Positions 22,326-35,100 of a stretch of 64,000 nucleotides of DNA are shown here, one piece after another. A program made the translations under genes and the position numbers. Every line of letters starts with the position of its first letter. The first letter of the stretch is position 1. The stretch is from Hymenolepis diminuta (taxonomy: Eukaryota; Platyhelminthes; Cestoda; Cyclophyllidea; Hymenolepididae). Location: NCBI GenBank assembly GCA_900708905.1, contig CAADRB010000002.1:4455661-4519660 (forward strand), read 5' to 3'. The notes below the pieces were generated by a model, which worked only from the letters and a program-made list of their open reading frames with translations, did no database searches and was not told the origin of the DNA.

Positions 22326-24110
22326 CAATTACTAACCGTTATTGATTGTTCCAATTATTGATGAATTGTCCATGCTAACGTGGAACGGAGTCCTTGAATT
22401 TCTCGCATGTTTACTCTCTCCTGTGAAAGATTTACGCTGCTTCACTCCCCCAAATCTGTTCATCTCATAAGCCTCTATATTTACACTATTGTGCCCCAAA
22501 TTAGTACTCGTCGTTACGTCAAGTAACTCTATCATAAAACCGTTCCAGTTAATTAGTTTTTTAGTCTACTATTTAAAAGATTGGTGGAGGTATTCAGTAA
22601 AAGCTAGATCCTCTATTAAACGTCAATCAATTTGCGTAAGGGAAAGGGAATAGAGTGATAGTGCTGAATATGAAAATGCGTATCCATTATTGATGGAGAG
22701 AGTCTTCTGAAACTTATCCTTATGGGTAAAAATTCTGAAGTACTTTTTCTCTTTGAAGATGCATCAAATAGTAAATCTCGAGAAAAACTCATTTACGCTC
22801 TTTAAGCTTGATAAATTCAGTACATGCATGCACGATCATATTTCCAATCTGACTTGATTTTTGCCTTTTTGATTACTGAAAATTTTGCAATCTCGCTTTT
22901 ATTTCAATTGACTAGACTTAACGAAAAAGTTAAGCTCAGATGAATTTCATCTTTTACGGTCTTAATATCCCCTCTGTTTTTGTTTCAAATGGACAATTCT
23001 TGGCTTCCGTCAGGCTATGGCATTTTTCCTAATTGGTAATAGAGAAAAGATTATTTTCGTTAGTTATTCTTTTACACTCGCACAAAGCAATATTTATGAA
23101 TGATTATTACAAATTATTACAATAATACACAAGACATAGTGGTCTTTTGTCGTCCAAGCAATCAATGTGATTTGATGTTCTTGAGTTCGCCTCAAACACA
23201 ACTGTTTCAATTAAAGTTAGCTTAAAAGCTATTGACTGCAATTCTGTAATTCTTGTACTACACTCATCTTGCCAACCGCTGTGGCTTTTTGTCCAATTCG
23301 AATCATAGATATTAGCTTTAAATGGCATATTTAGTGAAATAAAAGGGTAGTTTATTGCAATTGTTGATTTATGTGATAATTTGCATAATAAGTGTAGTTA
23401 ATCACACTTCTATCGATTTAAACCCACAACGATAAAGAATCTGATTTCAGGTCGCTATTTGATCTCTTTCATCCTAAGTACTTTAATTTGTAGAGTCTTC
23501 ATACTGTTCAACAGCTGATTTTAAAGCAATGGACTCCACGTGCCGTCAGAGGCTCTGATCTTCTGAATGACTGCTTGGCAAACAGACGATTTTTATCTAC
23601 GGGTTTCCTACAGTAAGTATTGTAATTAATCCACTTTAATTGTTCTGTTTCTCTCATTATAAGAGATATATTACCAATCGACTTTATACAAGTATTGTTT
23701 ATTTTACTCACCGTCATAGTCACAAGTCCTGAGGCTAAATGTATAGCAGTGAAATTCACAATAAGCACTAATTGTTCTTATGGCAATAAGTTATCTGAAT
23801 GCTACTGGTTTAAAGTGCTGTTCTCTGTTAGTCAACCCTTTACCATTACATCTGGTTTCGGAGAATATAAAATATCGGAGTGTAGCTTGACATGGATTTG
23901 GATGATTTAAGGCATGTCGTGATTTTCCTAACATGACATCATCATCACCTAAATTGCATGTTTGTCTTGGCCTGACTCTCTTCGAAAGTCTTCTCGGTGC
24001 TTATATCTACTCGCAATTCGTACAGCTATCACCTTGAAAGTGCAAAGTTCCTCTCCGTGTTGTTGGAATTCAAATTATAACTAATTTTGTTGTGACTGTG
24101 TCAGATTGAT
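22326..24110. other. Intergenic DNA before the RAD51D-like gene
   Basis: Short open frames occur on the minus strand (23107-23328, 23508-23768) but overlap plus-strand frames, have no family resemblance I can name and lack convincing joining exons. No other feature seen. Confidence 0.4.
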
Positions 24111-27100
24111 ATGACGTTAGCCTCCTCTTTGCCAAAAAACTTGAACTCATGTCTGTTAAGTGACGTTATTACTATTCATTTGAAAAGCATTGGAATGATT
24201 TTTTTAGTAAATCAGTTTGAAGGAAAAAAAATTAGTTTGTATTTTAGACTTGAACCTGGACAGGATGGGGAAACCGGAATGTGAAAATTTAGGTCCCGTA
24301 ATGTAAAATTACTTTTTACCTTCCTTTTGGATTATTTATGGTCAATAATTTTAAGCTGATAACTGTTTTGTAGACAATCCCATTAGGTATCCTTTGCTCA
24401 TCGAATTTATTTACATCGCCATGTTTTTCGAAAACCATTTCTAAATCTTTTTGGAAGTAGAAGATTGGTTGATGGAGCCTATTTTAATCTTTGTGGTTTC
24501 AAAAGTGTTATCAAAAAGTCAAAATTAGAATCAACCAACCGATTGGGAGGAGAAGAAATGATCGTCAAAGGATTATTTTCATCTTGCGGTTTACGTGTTG
24601 TTAATTAGTAGCTTCAAGCTTCCCGAATCGATTGCTAAATTTTCAAAATAAGTGTATGGAACATTTGTGTTATCATATGAGCTTTAATCGGTGTCATCTG
24701 ATTTCGCAGATGTTACAGGTAGTCAGTGCCATTCCATTGACGCCGACGATAATCATAATAGTTGTTTACCAAACTTTTAAGTAGTTTAGCATAATTGCAG
24801 TAACTTTAAATGAGAGGATTTTATGGCAAGATCATGCTTTTATTTAGCGGTTGGCCCATTTGAACAAAGTGAAATAGCCAGTCAATGTTCGTATCAAAAT
24901 ATGAGTTGGACTAAGAGGTGCTTATTTCGATTTTTATTGATGTCTCTGCGCTTAATACCTTCCAGGTTTGAGATATTTGACGGCGTATAGGTACATTGGA
25001 GTCTATTTTTGGTAGCGATTATATGACAGTTACACTGAAGAGCGTCAGCTTAGGAAGATGGAAGATTTGCTTTTTTTTATAGTCATAATAGTAAAATTAA
25101 AGGACAGATTTAACTTGTTCCAACATGTGAGAGACTATACATCTGAAATTTACAAGGTTTAAAAGATTATGTGGTGGGGCCTTTCTCAGTTTCGTAAATA
25201 TTGACATCTTCTCTTACATAGACTGTAATTTTTAAAATTATTGTTTGGTTTCAAATACCATAAAAGGGCATTTCCAATTATTTTTAAGGGAGGGGGAGGG
25301 ATGAGGATAAAAATAAGACAATTAAAGTCAGATACACAAAAGACCTTGTGCCCTACTACCCCTTGAATGCGTAAATTTAATTCTTAATTACAGATTCTTC
25401 GGAAGTAATTCTGAACTCCGTCTATTTTATTTCTACTTTTTTAGACTCGATTCCTTTCTCAACGGTGGTTTGGTAACGGGTGAAATTGTGGAAATTTTTG
25501 GAGCCTCGGCAGTTGGGAAGACACAGGTTAGTTGTCTCCTAAATGGGCTTTATTTCCCTCTAATATCCACGACATATCATTTTTTCTCGAATCGCATACC
25601 TCCTGTCTTTAAAACGGGAAAAGATGAATTGTTCAGACTATAACGTCATCAACTTTGGATGTTAAAGCTCCTGAATTTTTTTATTTGCTATTGGAAAAGT
25701 ATTATTTGGTGATAGGATACACTTGGAATTTGCTGCTAACATTATTATAAAGATAGGTGTTCCAATCGAAGTTGTAAATCCACACGATGGCAATCATTTA
25801 CGCAAAACAGTGGCCTTCTTACATAAAATGATTAATGCTAATTATCGGAAGGGAGGGATTATAGAGAAGGATACACTTAAGTGTTTGGAGAGTTTAGAGT
25901 CTGTAATTTGAGCCTTTTGACTTCATCATTTTCCCTCTTTCTAAGTATGCAAATATAACTTTGATTGGAGACGAGTTTTGAACATCGTCGAGTAAGAAAT
26001 ATGTGCATTCATATATGTAACTGAATCGTATCTTAATATATCGTGTCAATCACGCTCGAGTCCGTGTCTCAAAGGGAGGTTGTCATGTGACTAGACCCTG
26101 TGATTCACAAATATTATCTTTTCTGTCATGTATTTCATAATTCACCTTTGTTTGAGCGCAGGGGAAAGCTTACGTCTGGAACCTCAAAGTTTATAAGATC
26201 AGGTGTGACATTTATTCTTTAGGTTTAATAAACTTTTAATTAATAATGGTGTTGGTGTGATGGTGTTTCTTCAAGATTAGTGGAGAAATAATTGTAAATT
26301 CTGGTCAGTTCTATTTTACTGTCTGTTCTCATATAATCACTTGATTTTCGATGCTACCATAATTTTTTTTTGTCTTTTGGTCGCTACTTTTTGGACGTTT
26401 TATTTTATCATAGGGCTTATTTAATATCATAAATATAGTATCTCCCTAAAGGGGTGAGTTTTCAGACACTTGTCCTGGATAAAGGAGTAAGGGCACTGGT
26501 GGTTGCGTACGTCTTATTCGTTATATAAATAGTAGCATTAATCTCCACAGTAAAGCTTCTCTAATAGTCGGTTCGAGTTAGGCCTAGTCTCTAGAAATCT
26601 GCTGATCTTAGGGGCTAAAAACATACGGCAATCTTTCCCACTGTCAGGTCAAGGGTTGAGCTAAATCAGTGGTGTAGAGGATAATGGTAGCGGAATTAGA
26701 GAAATGGAAGAAAGGGAATGTATCAGAAAGAAAAAAACAGGAAATCGGAGGCTTGGGCATAAACTTCTAAACAGCCAGTAAGGGCGAGAAATTCCATGAA
26801 ACAGCGACAGAAGGTATGTTGAAAGGAGTCGGCTGGTTTAGCCTACTTTATGTTCCACGAAGGGGCAATTAGGAAAAGTAGACTTATGAATAATACTCTG
26901 AAGAGGAATTCGTATTCTACCATCAGTACAACTCATCATGGTATTCGGTGGAGGCACAACGATGAATATCGGATTTGTAATCATTAATGTTGGTGGGCAA
27001 TGGGTGCTACGTCACTGACATACATAATGCTGCACTTCTTTGCGTATAGATGTGCCACATTGCAGCGGCCTCAACAGTTACTTCCTCAGTTCTATCGGAA

Positions 27101-28444
27101 TTGGGCGAACCCCCTCCCGAATCCATGGGAGAGATTCGTGGTCCAACAGTTCTCTATCTCGACACCAAGGGTGAATTTGATCCCAAGAGACTGCGAAGTT
27201 TCATCCGATCCGCTTTGAGAAGAACTTGCCAACTTACTGAGGAGGTATGTGCTTGTTTCCTGCTTTAAATTTAAGTGAGAATTTAAAGACACCCAATTTA
27301 ACTCACAGTTGATGGTAAATAGTATTTGAATGCCTTATTAACAGAATTATACTGTTTTGACAACTCGCCGAGTATTTCCTATAATTTTATAAAAACTACT
27401 GCACGTAATTGAAAACAACGCAATCGTAATGGGAGGGATTGGGAAGCGGAATTCGGAATTGGAAGGAAAGAAAACAAAGATGCTGTGATAGGGAGGTCAA
27501 ATCAAGGCATTCTAAGTGGAGTTGGTTATTTTGCGTCTTTTCCTCATTTGATGCTAAAGATTAACATCGGATAGGACAGCGCCTATAAATGAGTCAACAT
27601 GTGCGTTCGATAAAGTTCTGAATTGCTTGACGATGTGAAATAATGTAAAAAAAGGACGCTTTAATATCTCATTTACATAAAATGTTCTATTTATGAGAAC
27701 GTTAACGGTGATATATTTCGACAGTTTCACTCCGGGGTTGCATAAAATGGAATTTAAAATTGCTTAATATATTGACATGAATGAAAAATGTAAAAATTTT
27801 TACCTTTGTTCTTTTAGAATGACCTAGATCTTTTCACCAATCATTGTCTAGCTCGAGTGTGGCATCGATTAACACCGGCTATTCAGAATCTGATGGATGC
27901 TTTGGTGGAGACACGACTATGTGTTGCATGTACTGTTATGCAGCCCGCTTCTTCAAACAGTAGCATTCAGTTAAATCCCCTGGAAATTAAATTCTATTCA
28001 AATCTCCGATTAGTCATCATTGATTGTCTTACCGGCCCATTTGCTCCCTTTTCTTCTGCTTTTCCTAACGAGAGTAATTTACTTTTCACTTGTTTCACAT
28101 AACTCTGTACTCAAGTTCTATTAGTAGTGTCCTTCTTCCATTTAGGCAACTTTCAACTGCAAGTGTTATCAACTGAGTTGCGACGGCTTTCTTCAGACTT
28201 TCACGCTGCCGTACTGGTATCAAATAATTGTCGCTATGGTGTTGATGCGTCTCGTGGTTGTCTGGGTGAATTTTGGTCCGGTGTTCCGCAACTCAAACTT
28301 CATATGCGATCACTTGATGAACCACTACGAGCATCCATTGAAATTACTCGGCATTTAAGGTGCGCCGATACAGAAGTTGATGAATGCAGTGTAGACCAGC
28401 CAAGCTCTTGTGTAGTTAATTTTCGTGAAATTTTGGAAGAATAA
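24111..28444 (+). CDS. RAD51D: RAD51 paralogue, probably RAD51D
   Basis: RecA/RAD51-fold ATPase paralogue that assists RAD51 loading in homologous recombination repair in the nucleus. Firm exons: 25445-25526, 27050-27244, 27818-28073 and 28146-28444. Joined in phase they give LDSFLNGGLVTGEIVEIF, Walker A GASAVGKTQ running straight into MCHIAAAS, then VLYLDTKGEFDPKRLRSF, Walker B LRLVIIDCLTGPF, and the C-terminal GEFWSGVPQLKLHM. The last matches the ALGRSW..VP..R block of RAD51D. Tentative N-terminal exons 24111-24159 (MTLASSLPKNLNSCLL) and 24966-24990 (LRYLTAYR) fit the phases and bring the total to 301 residues, against about 328 in human RAD51D. XRCC2 is the main alternative. The stop codon overlaps an AATAAA. 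Introns are medium-sized to 1.5 kb. Confidence 0.8.
25676..25911 (+). other. Unexplained open frame inside a RAD51D intron
   Basis: After an in-frame TGA the frame is open for about 78 codons to the TGA at 25909-25911, with protein-like composition (GKVLFGDRIHLEFAANIII, then HLRKTVAFLHKMINANYRKG). It cannot be spliced in phase to the preceding RAD51D exon through the visible acceptor at about 25712. It may be a retrocopy, a fragment of a mobile element, or chance. I do not recognise it. Confidence 0.25.
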
Positions 28445-29178
28445 ATGGTTTTAAATATTTTCTAATTGATTGAATTCACTACTTAGTTATATGTGTTTAA
28501 ATTGCCAGAAGGAATTTCTCAGTTCGTGTTCGACACACGCTAACATCTGAGGTAATACTGTCAATTTGCACAGTTATTGAGATTTTGCATTTTCTTCATT
28601 AAACGTTTATTAGGCCTTAATATTAAATACTTAGGTGAAAAGCTAGGATATGAAGAATTTATCGCTAATACTTCTGGCAAAGTAATGGTGGCTAGTGAAA
28701 GTATTTACCCCCTATAATTATCACTTATAAATGTTTAGTGGAGGCTGTTTGAACTAATGAAAAAAATATTTGGAGATAATATTTTAAATGGTTCAGTTTG
28801 TGGTGCATTTCTTAATAAATTTATGCGAAGTACTTGCTGTGATTATAGGGGTGAACGAGCTATTAATTTTATTCTAATGTCATGCATTCATAAAGAAACG
28901 AATTAATTTGAACATAGATTGTAAATTTTATAATTGATTAAACTCTACTGTCATAATAAAATAATCAACTAAAATTCAGTATAGATAACGATGGTGAAGG
29001 TTTTAATATGCCTAAAAGCAGAAGCATACTGAATTGCGCTGTACAAATGTCAAGGACAAATTATGTTGCGCATATTGCTTTCATAAGGAAACGTATGTCT
29101 GAATATTGATTATTGTACGGATCAATTTTAGTCTTAAACTCATACTCTTAATTACCAAGTTTTATCTCTCCTACGAAT
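28445..29178. other. Short intergenic region RAD51D to PTB-SH2 gene
   Basis: AT-rich, 734 bases, no coding signal. Contains AATAAA-type hexamers, including one overlapping the upstream stop and one near 28812. The downstream promoter or 5' UTR must lie here if the start at 29179 is right. Confidence 0.5.
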
Positions 29179-32100
29179 ATGCACGCCAGTACTCAAGCTG
29201 TTCAGCCGGTTTGCCAACATAAACTAACTAAAGTACAACCTAACCTATTTGTGAATGATGCTGGAGAAAAGATGTCATTTACAAGAAAGGCTGATGTAGG
29301 TTTGATCAATATACATTAACACTGTTTAGTACATCGGATCTTTTCTCGTTACCGGAGGTGCTCATTTTGAGAGGGCCGATATTGTCCGTCAGAAATTAGA
29401 AGCTGCCCGCGTACGTCATTATTACCGTTAGCTATTTGCACTTGTGTCGAATTTTTGCTTGATGTTAGATTGTTCTACCCCAATTTGTGTATTTATGCTT
29501 GAATATAATTTTCTTTTTGTTAACGATAGTAGAGGATTGTTAAATTATGACAACTATCATTTTGCTGTTTATCTATATTTAATTTACATCTGGGCTCACT
29601 TAATTGAGAAACAATTTTTTCAATTTTAGGGCTATACTCAAAGCAAACCGATATCACTGGTCATATCTCTTCGTGGAATTAAAGTTTGCGATGCTGCAGG
29701 AACTGTAAGTTTCATTTTTCTAAAGTCTTTGTTGTTATTTATAATCTTTGCTTTTTCCCTGGATTATTTCCGACTTTTTAGATTCTTTTTTAATAAAAAA
29801 AATACGATTACCTAATTTCCCTTTATTTGTTTATTTGCTAAATATTGAATTCGACAAGATGCCTCACTGTCATTCAGAAGCTTTCTAAGTGAAGATATTC
29901 TTATTACATAAAGAAAACTCAGAACAGTGTTTATGATTAGAATTAATTCCTATTTTATTATGAAAATTAATGAATATGAGTTTTATAGGGAAAATTCCGT
30001 GTGAGCAAGTCTGTGTTGAGGTATTGTGATTGAGGATTACGACGTTCACTGGAAGGAGTCAGTGAGAGAGCGATACATAATAATATTACTAAACCTATAT
30101 AAATAAAATCACGAAATATATTTTTACCATATAGAATGTTCACATGGCACATGCCTTAAGGCGTATATCCTATGCAACCTGCGATCCCGAATGTTGCCAA
30201 TTTGCCTTCCTTGCCAGAGAACCCAAAGCCCAACCCAATGTACAGTACTGCCATGCCTTTGTGACCAAGACTTCTGAAGAGGTAGGTCTCCCTTTCTTTT
30301 CAGTCTGTCGAACATGACGTTAATAGTGCTCTTTTTATATATTTTAATAATATGAGTGCATAAATATTCGGTCAATATTCGGTGATTGAATGATTAGAGT
30401 CTCTAAAGGGATAATCGAGTCAAAGTTTGTTGACTGCAAAGACTTTAAGATATTATTTATCTTCACAGGACTTTCCTTTCTAGTCAAGTCGCCCTCATTT
30501 CGAACAACATGTATTATAAATTTCTGCCCACTTTTTGTCACGATCTACAATTCTTAAAACTACATACGTAGAGTCTTAGTTTAGCCGACAATTTTTGGCT
30601 GTCTGTAATTTATTTTACAAGCCCTATCATCAGAGTTTTGTATCTAACGAGTTACTTAATTGATGGGAATATCCAATCTACGTTCTTCTTTAGGTTTAGA
30701 TCCTCTTATTCACTAGTTTGAGTAGAATGTTATCGCATTTTTTAAGAGCTTTCAGGTGGATGCGTTTAAATAAGTTTTCCTAAAAATAATCAAGCATTAT
30801 TAGCCAATGCAAAATTTTCCACACGGCTTTGTCATTCGTTTGACTTTTTTGTCTTCTAGTTTTGCTTCTCATTTAGTGATTATAATAATTTCTTTTTTAA
30901 GCGTGTACTTTGCTGTTAGGTAAGAAATGAGTGAGTCTGAATGACTGTCCAACCTTGATAAATGTGATTGACGCTAGCACAACCGAATTGCAACCTAAAA
31001 GGTTGTAATTTATCTTTTACTTCGTGTTTGGATCAAGATATGATAGGTTTGCTTGTCGAATTTACAGGGAGGTAAATTTAAAATTTATTATTGTGAGGAG
31101 AGTCATTAATTACGATAAATTGCTCTCGTCTTCCGTGTGTTTTCCCATGGTACGCTCCAGTATGTTCCCGACTCTCGCAAATTTATTTTCCCTGATTCCG
31201 CCAAAATCAAAGAAGACCGCTCTTTTGTCCACCATTATGCTCGGTCCTACTTCATACCGTTTATTTCCCCTCGCTCTTATTGAAAGTGAGCAAATATGGA
31301 TGCCGATAGTTGTAATCATTAACGGACTATTACCTTGCTAATGATACAGTGTGGAAAATTTATGTATTGACCATATCACATCATCGGATCTCTTTATTAT
31401 TCTGTTTTTTTACACGCTTGCAAACATCGTAGAATAGTCAATAATTACCCCACAATCTAGTGGTCAACATTTTCTCAATCAAATTTTTCATGTAATTGAA
31501 ATTAACTAGATCTTTCTCTATGTTTATTTGCCTTATCACAATATTTTTTAGTGAATCTCTTCCTTTCTCTTTTTACAGGTCATAGTTAACGTCGTTTCCC
31601 TTTTTCATAAAACTATCCAATTTAATGTTTTCGAGAGAGCATACAATACTTAGTGCTAATTATGTGTCTTAATTTTTTCTTTATTTCCCGTCCATATAAA
31701 GCGTTATCTAGAGGCATTCTGAACTTATCCTAGCACAGAACTAGAATGTAGAGATTGGACTTGATACTACGAGTTTCGACATCTTCAGTTTCCTGCAAAA
31801 TATGTGAACATTAATCACAATTCAAAAATCACCCTCAATCATTTTTTAATGGGGATCCTCAATGATAAATGGCTCTGCAGCAGTTAATTTTGATTTTGAT
31901 AGTTATTAAGTCGACCTCCTCTAGTCGTTCATTCACAGTTTATCCACCTCCAAGTTATTTCCGCCTGTTTCTTTACCGGTCTCTTCTACGGACGCACAAA
32001 TACACACACGCCGCACCTGTGCGCGCTTGTTCGCGCGTCATGCGCTGTATCAGACTGTGACTGTGATTCACACAGGGCGCATCCAATGTCTGCGCGTGAA

Positions 32101-35100
32101 TGACTAATACCATTAGGCAGCAAGCAAGCAGAAAAAGCTGATATTGAGGACAGCGGAAGAAGCGTGGATATTTCTTCTCTGATGGTGTCGAAGGAATATG
32201 AGAGACGAAAAGGCTCGTGAATAAATGCTACAGGACTGTTCTTTAGAAAAATAACCTGAGACTTTCCACTATTCAAGTGTTCCTTCTTTTCCTTGTGTTT
32301 TAATTGTATTCTAGTGGATAAAGGCTTAAATTTGCTATTCTTTATGCAGACTATTTTCTGTTTATTTAGAGTTTACGTGAAGTCCTGTCAAGTTTTTATT
32401 CTTTGGTTGAGGTGACCTTGTTTCCCAGCCATCAATATTATTCTGCTTCCGTTTACCGAGCAAAAATTTCGCTCCTTAAGACCGAAACTTTACCATCGGA
32501 CTCAGAGCATGCTAATTTAGCAGAACAATATCGCTCGCGTCATCCCAGCTTTATTGGGTTTCAGTTAATGTAAGAAACTAATCAATCTAAGTGGTCTATT
32601 TATTTAGCCAAAACAACTGTTTTAAACTGCCAAAGATATTAATTAGACAGGTAATTAATGTATCAAAGTGTGTTGTTTCTGAGGACGGAGATTTTTTTCA
32701 AGCTCAAGTAATTGCGCATCAATGATCTTTGTCCTTAATTTTTTATAATCCTCATTAGTTGAGAGTTTTGTTTTCTGTTTACATCTTTTTCTTAATCGGA
32801 TACATTGCTCATAGTAATAATGATGATTTCGATGTTTTAGAGGTTATAATTAATATCGTGGATCTGAAAGGTCATAATCTCAATGATTAAAACACTTGTC
32901 GTTTTCGTTCACGTGAGTGTGGCGGTTATTCCAGTTGTTATATGGATTTCTTGTTTCTTGGTCTTTGCTCTCTCCTCAGTGCAAGTGTTACAGGTAAGGG
33001 ATTAGATCTGGAAATTATATTTCTTTAGTCTGTTCTGTTGGACAAACAGAAAACACTTTTTAATCTTGGTGGTTTTAACATCTCCATTCAAACATTTATT
33101 GCTGAGTGTTACATTTATCCGTTGAAGATAAATTAGAAATCCACACATTCTGAACAAGAAAGACACGATGGTGAGATCTCAGTGATGTGATGTAATCATG
33201 GTGTCCAGAAAGAAACCACAAAAACGGGCTAGATTCATTCTGGGTCTGTCTGACTAATGGACTCTCGAAAGAACGACTACCAAATTCCCACCGCCACTGC
33301 CGCAGATAAGCCCTAACTAAAAACTAGGAGAGATGTGCGGCGTTTTTCGGTTTCCTTTTATAGAACTTGTCTAGAATACTAGGGCTAAAGTTCATTCTTT
33401 GCCATTTTCGTACCCCTTCGAGCCGTCTGTTTATAGTAGTAATATTTATATTTTAATGCACCTATTGATGAAAAATGGTGATAAAACCTTATGTTCCAGT
33501 TGCACTTTTCGACATTTTAAATAAATCTCCTGCTTTTTTTACGGAAGCCTTATTCTTGCCATTATAGAGATCCATTGATATTAATAGTAAATTTAAAGAA
33601 AATTAGAAACAGTGTATGTAATTCAGTGATTGAGTGGGTTGCTCTATGATCTGGCAATGTTAAGATCGTGTAAACTGCTTGAGATCATGCATTATCACTA
33701 CTTTTTCGGCATTCGAAAAAAAGAAATGAATTCAAGTGGTAAGGCCGACCATCATAGTTAAGGGACTGGTCAATAATCGAAAGAGATAGTGGATAAGAAT
33801 TTGGTCAGTAATAGAGGGCACTATGATATCTGAATTTTGGAGCATGAAAAAAATTAACTATCCATTTTGCAAACTAAATCCGAAGATCAAAGCAACCCTC
33901 TCTCCTCTTCCCTTATCAAACTACCCGATATCAACTGCTTTTCCGTAATGAAAAATTGTAAAATTTTCAGCATTGCTGCGGGTTATAAAATAATACTATG
34001 ATACAATAGAAGATCCATACCTTTTAATGGTTAGTGTTCCAGAATAAGATCTATTACAATCAAAATAATTTAATTTTTAGAAATTTACATTCTTTTCTGT
34101 CCCGTTTATTTCTGACTTTGACTTTTTTGTTGGGGGCTTAGTTCCTACTATGTCCAAGTTTTATTGATGAAACTTAGTTTCCAGTAGACAGTTTATTTGT
34201 GACACCAGTTCATGAAGAATTCTCATTTACTGCATACTTCACAGATCGATCTTCTGGGTGGAGATTGAAGGCTGATGCTAGCATGTCTAGTTTCTACCAT
34301 CATTATCTATCTGTACACTAGATATCTCTAGGCTTCAGTTGACTCATATCCGAAGAGAAAGATAAGGCAGAATGTAGCGATTTCAAGACCCTGTATTGAC
34401 TCAAACAGGCGTATTCAAATTATTGAGAATTGGTAAAAGATTTTGTCCTAAATAACTGTCAAGCTGCTAACATCGATGTGCGTCCTCATTGATGAGGATG
34501 ATGGACGATTTGGAGACAACCTGTGAGAATTGCTCATCCAGAGACAGGGCAAGAACTTTGCGACTACGGCCTTTGTTTGTCGGCTTCATGTCATAACCAA
34601 TGTTTGAATTGCTTAATAAAACATGCATTTTGTATTAGTTGTATAGTACTACTGTTTGAGTAAGAGCTAATTACATTTTTGGGGTGGAAAACCAAGAGCT
34701 AATTAGACCAAAATGTATTGAATGAATGGCAATAAGGATTCAAGAGGGTGAGAGAGAGGTGAGGGGAGGAGGAGATGAGAGGGAGGCGAAAGAGCCAATA
34801 ATTGACAAGCTCGTGTGAGTATCCCTACCTTCCCCCCCCCTCTCCCCACTGTATATATGGTGCAAAAGGCATTATATAATCTCATATAGGAGGGGTAGAG
34901 TGAACAGGTGGAATGGTTCCGGAAGTTGAGCCCTTGCAACGCTCATTCAAGCACCACTTAATTTGCTTATTCCGATAATTAAAATAAATCACTTGAGGAC
35001 ACGATGGTTATCCGCAGGGCGCTTGAGGTTACGATAGGGTCAGCCACTTCAAGCATCACTGTGAGGTCGACAAAATTAGGTCTCGGTGATTAGTAATGAC

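Noticed and set aside
23107..23910. Minus-strand frames 23107-23328 and 23508-23768 as exons of a Cys-containing secreted protein
   Set aside because: A possible donor exists, but the frames overlap an equally plausible plus-strand frame and no signal peptide or family motif is convincing.
31024..31341. 105-codon plus-strand frame in PTB-SH2 intron 4, and 31110-31319 on the minus strand
   Set aside because: They overlap each other, have no recognisable motif, and no flanking splice sites join them to neighbouring exons.
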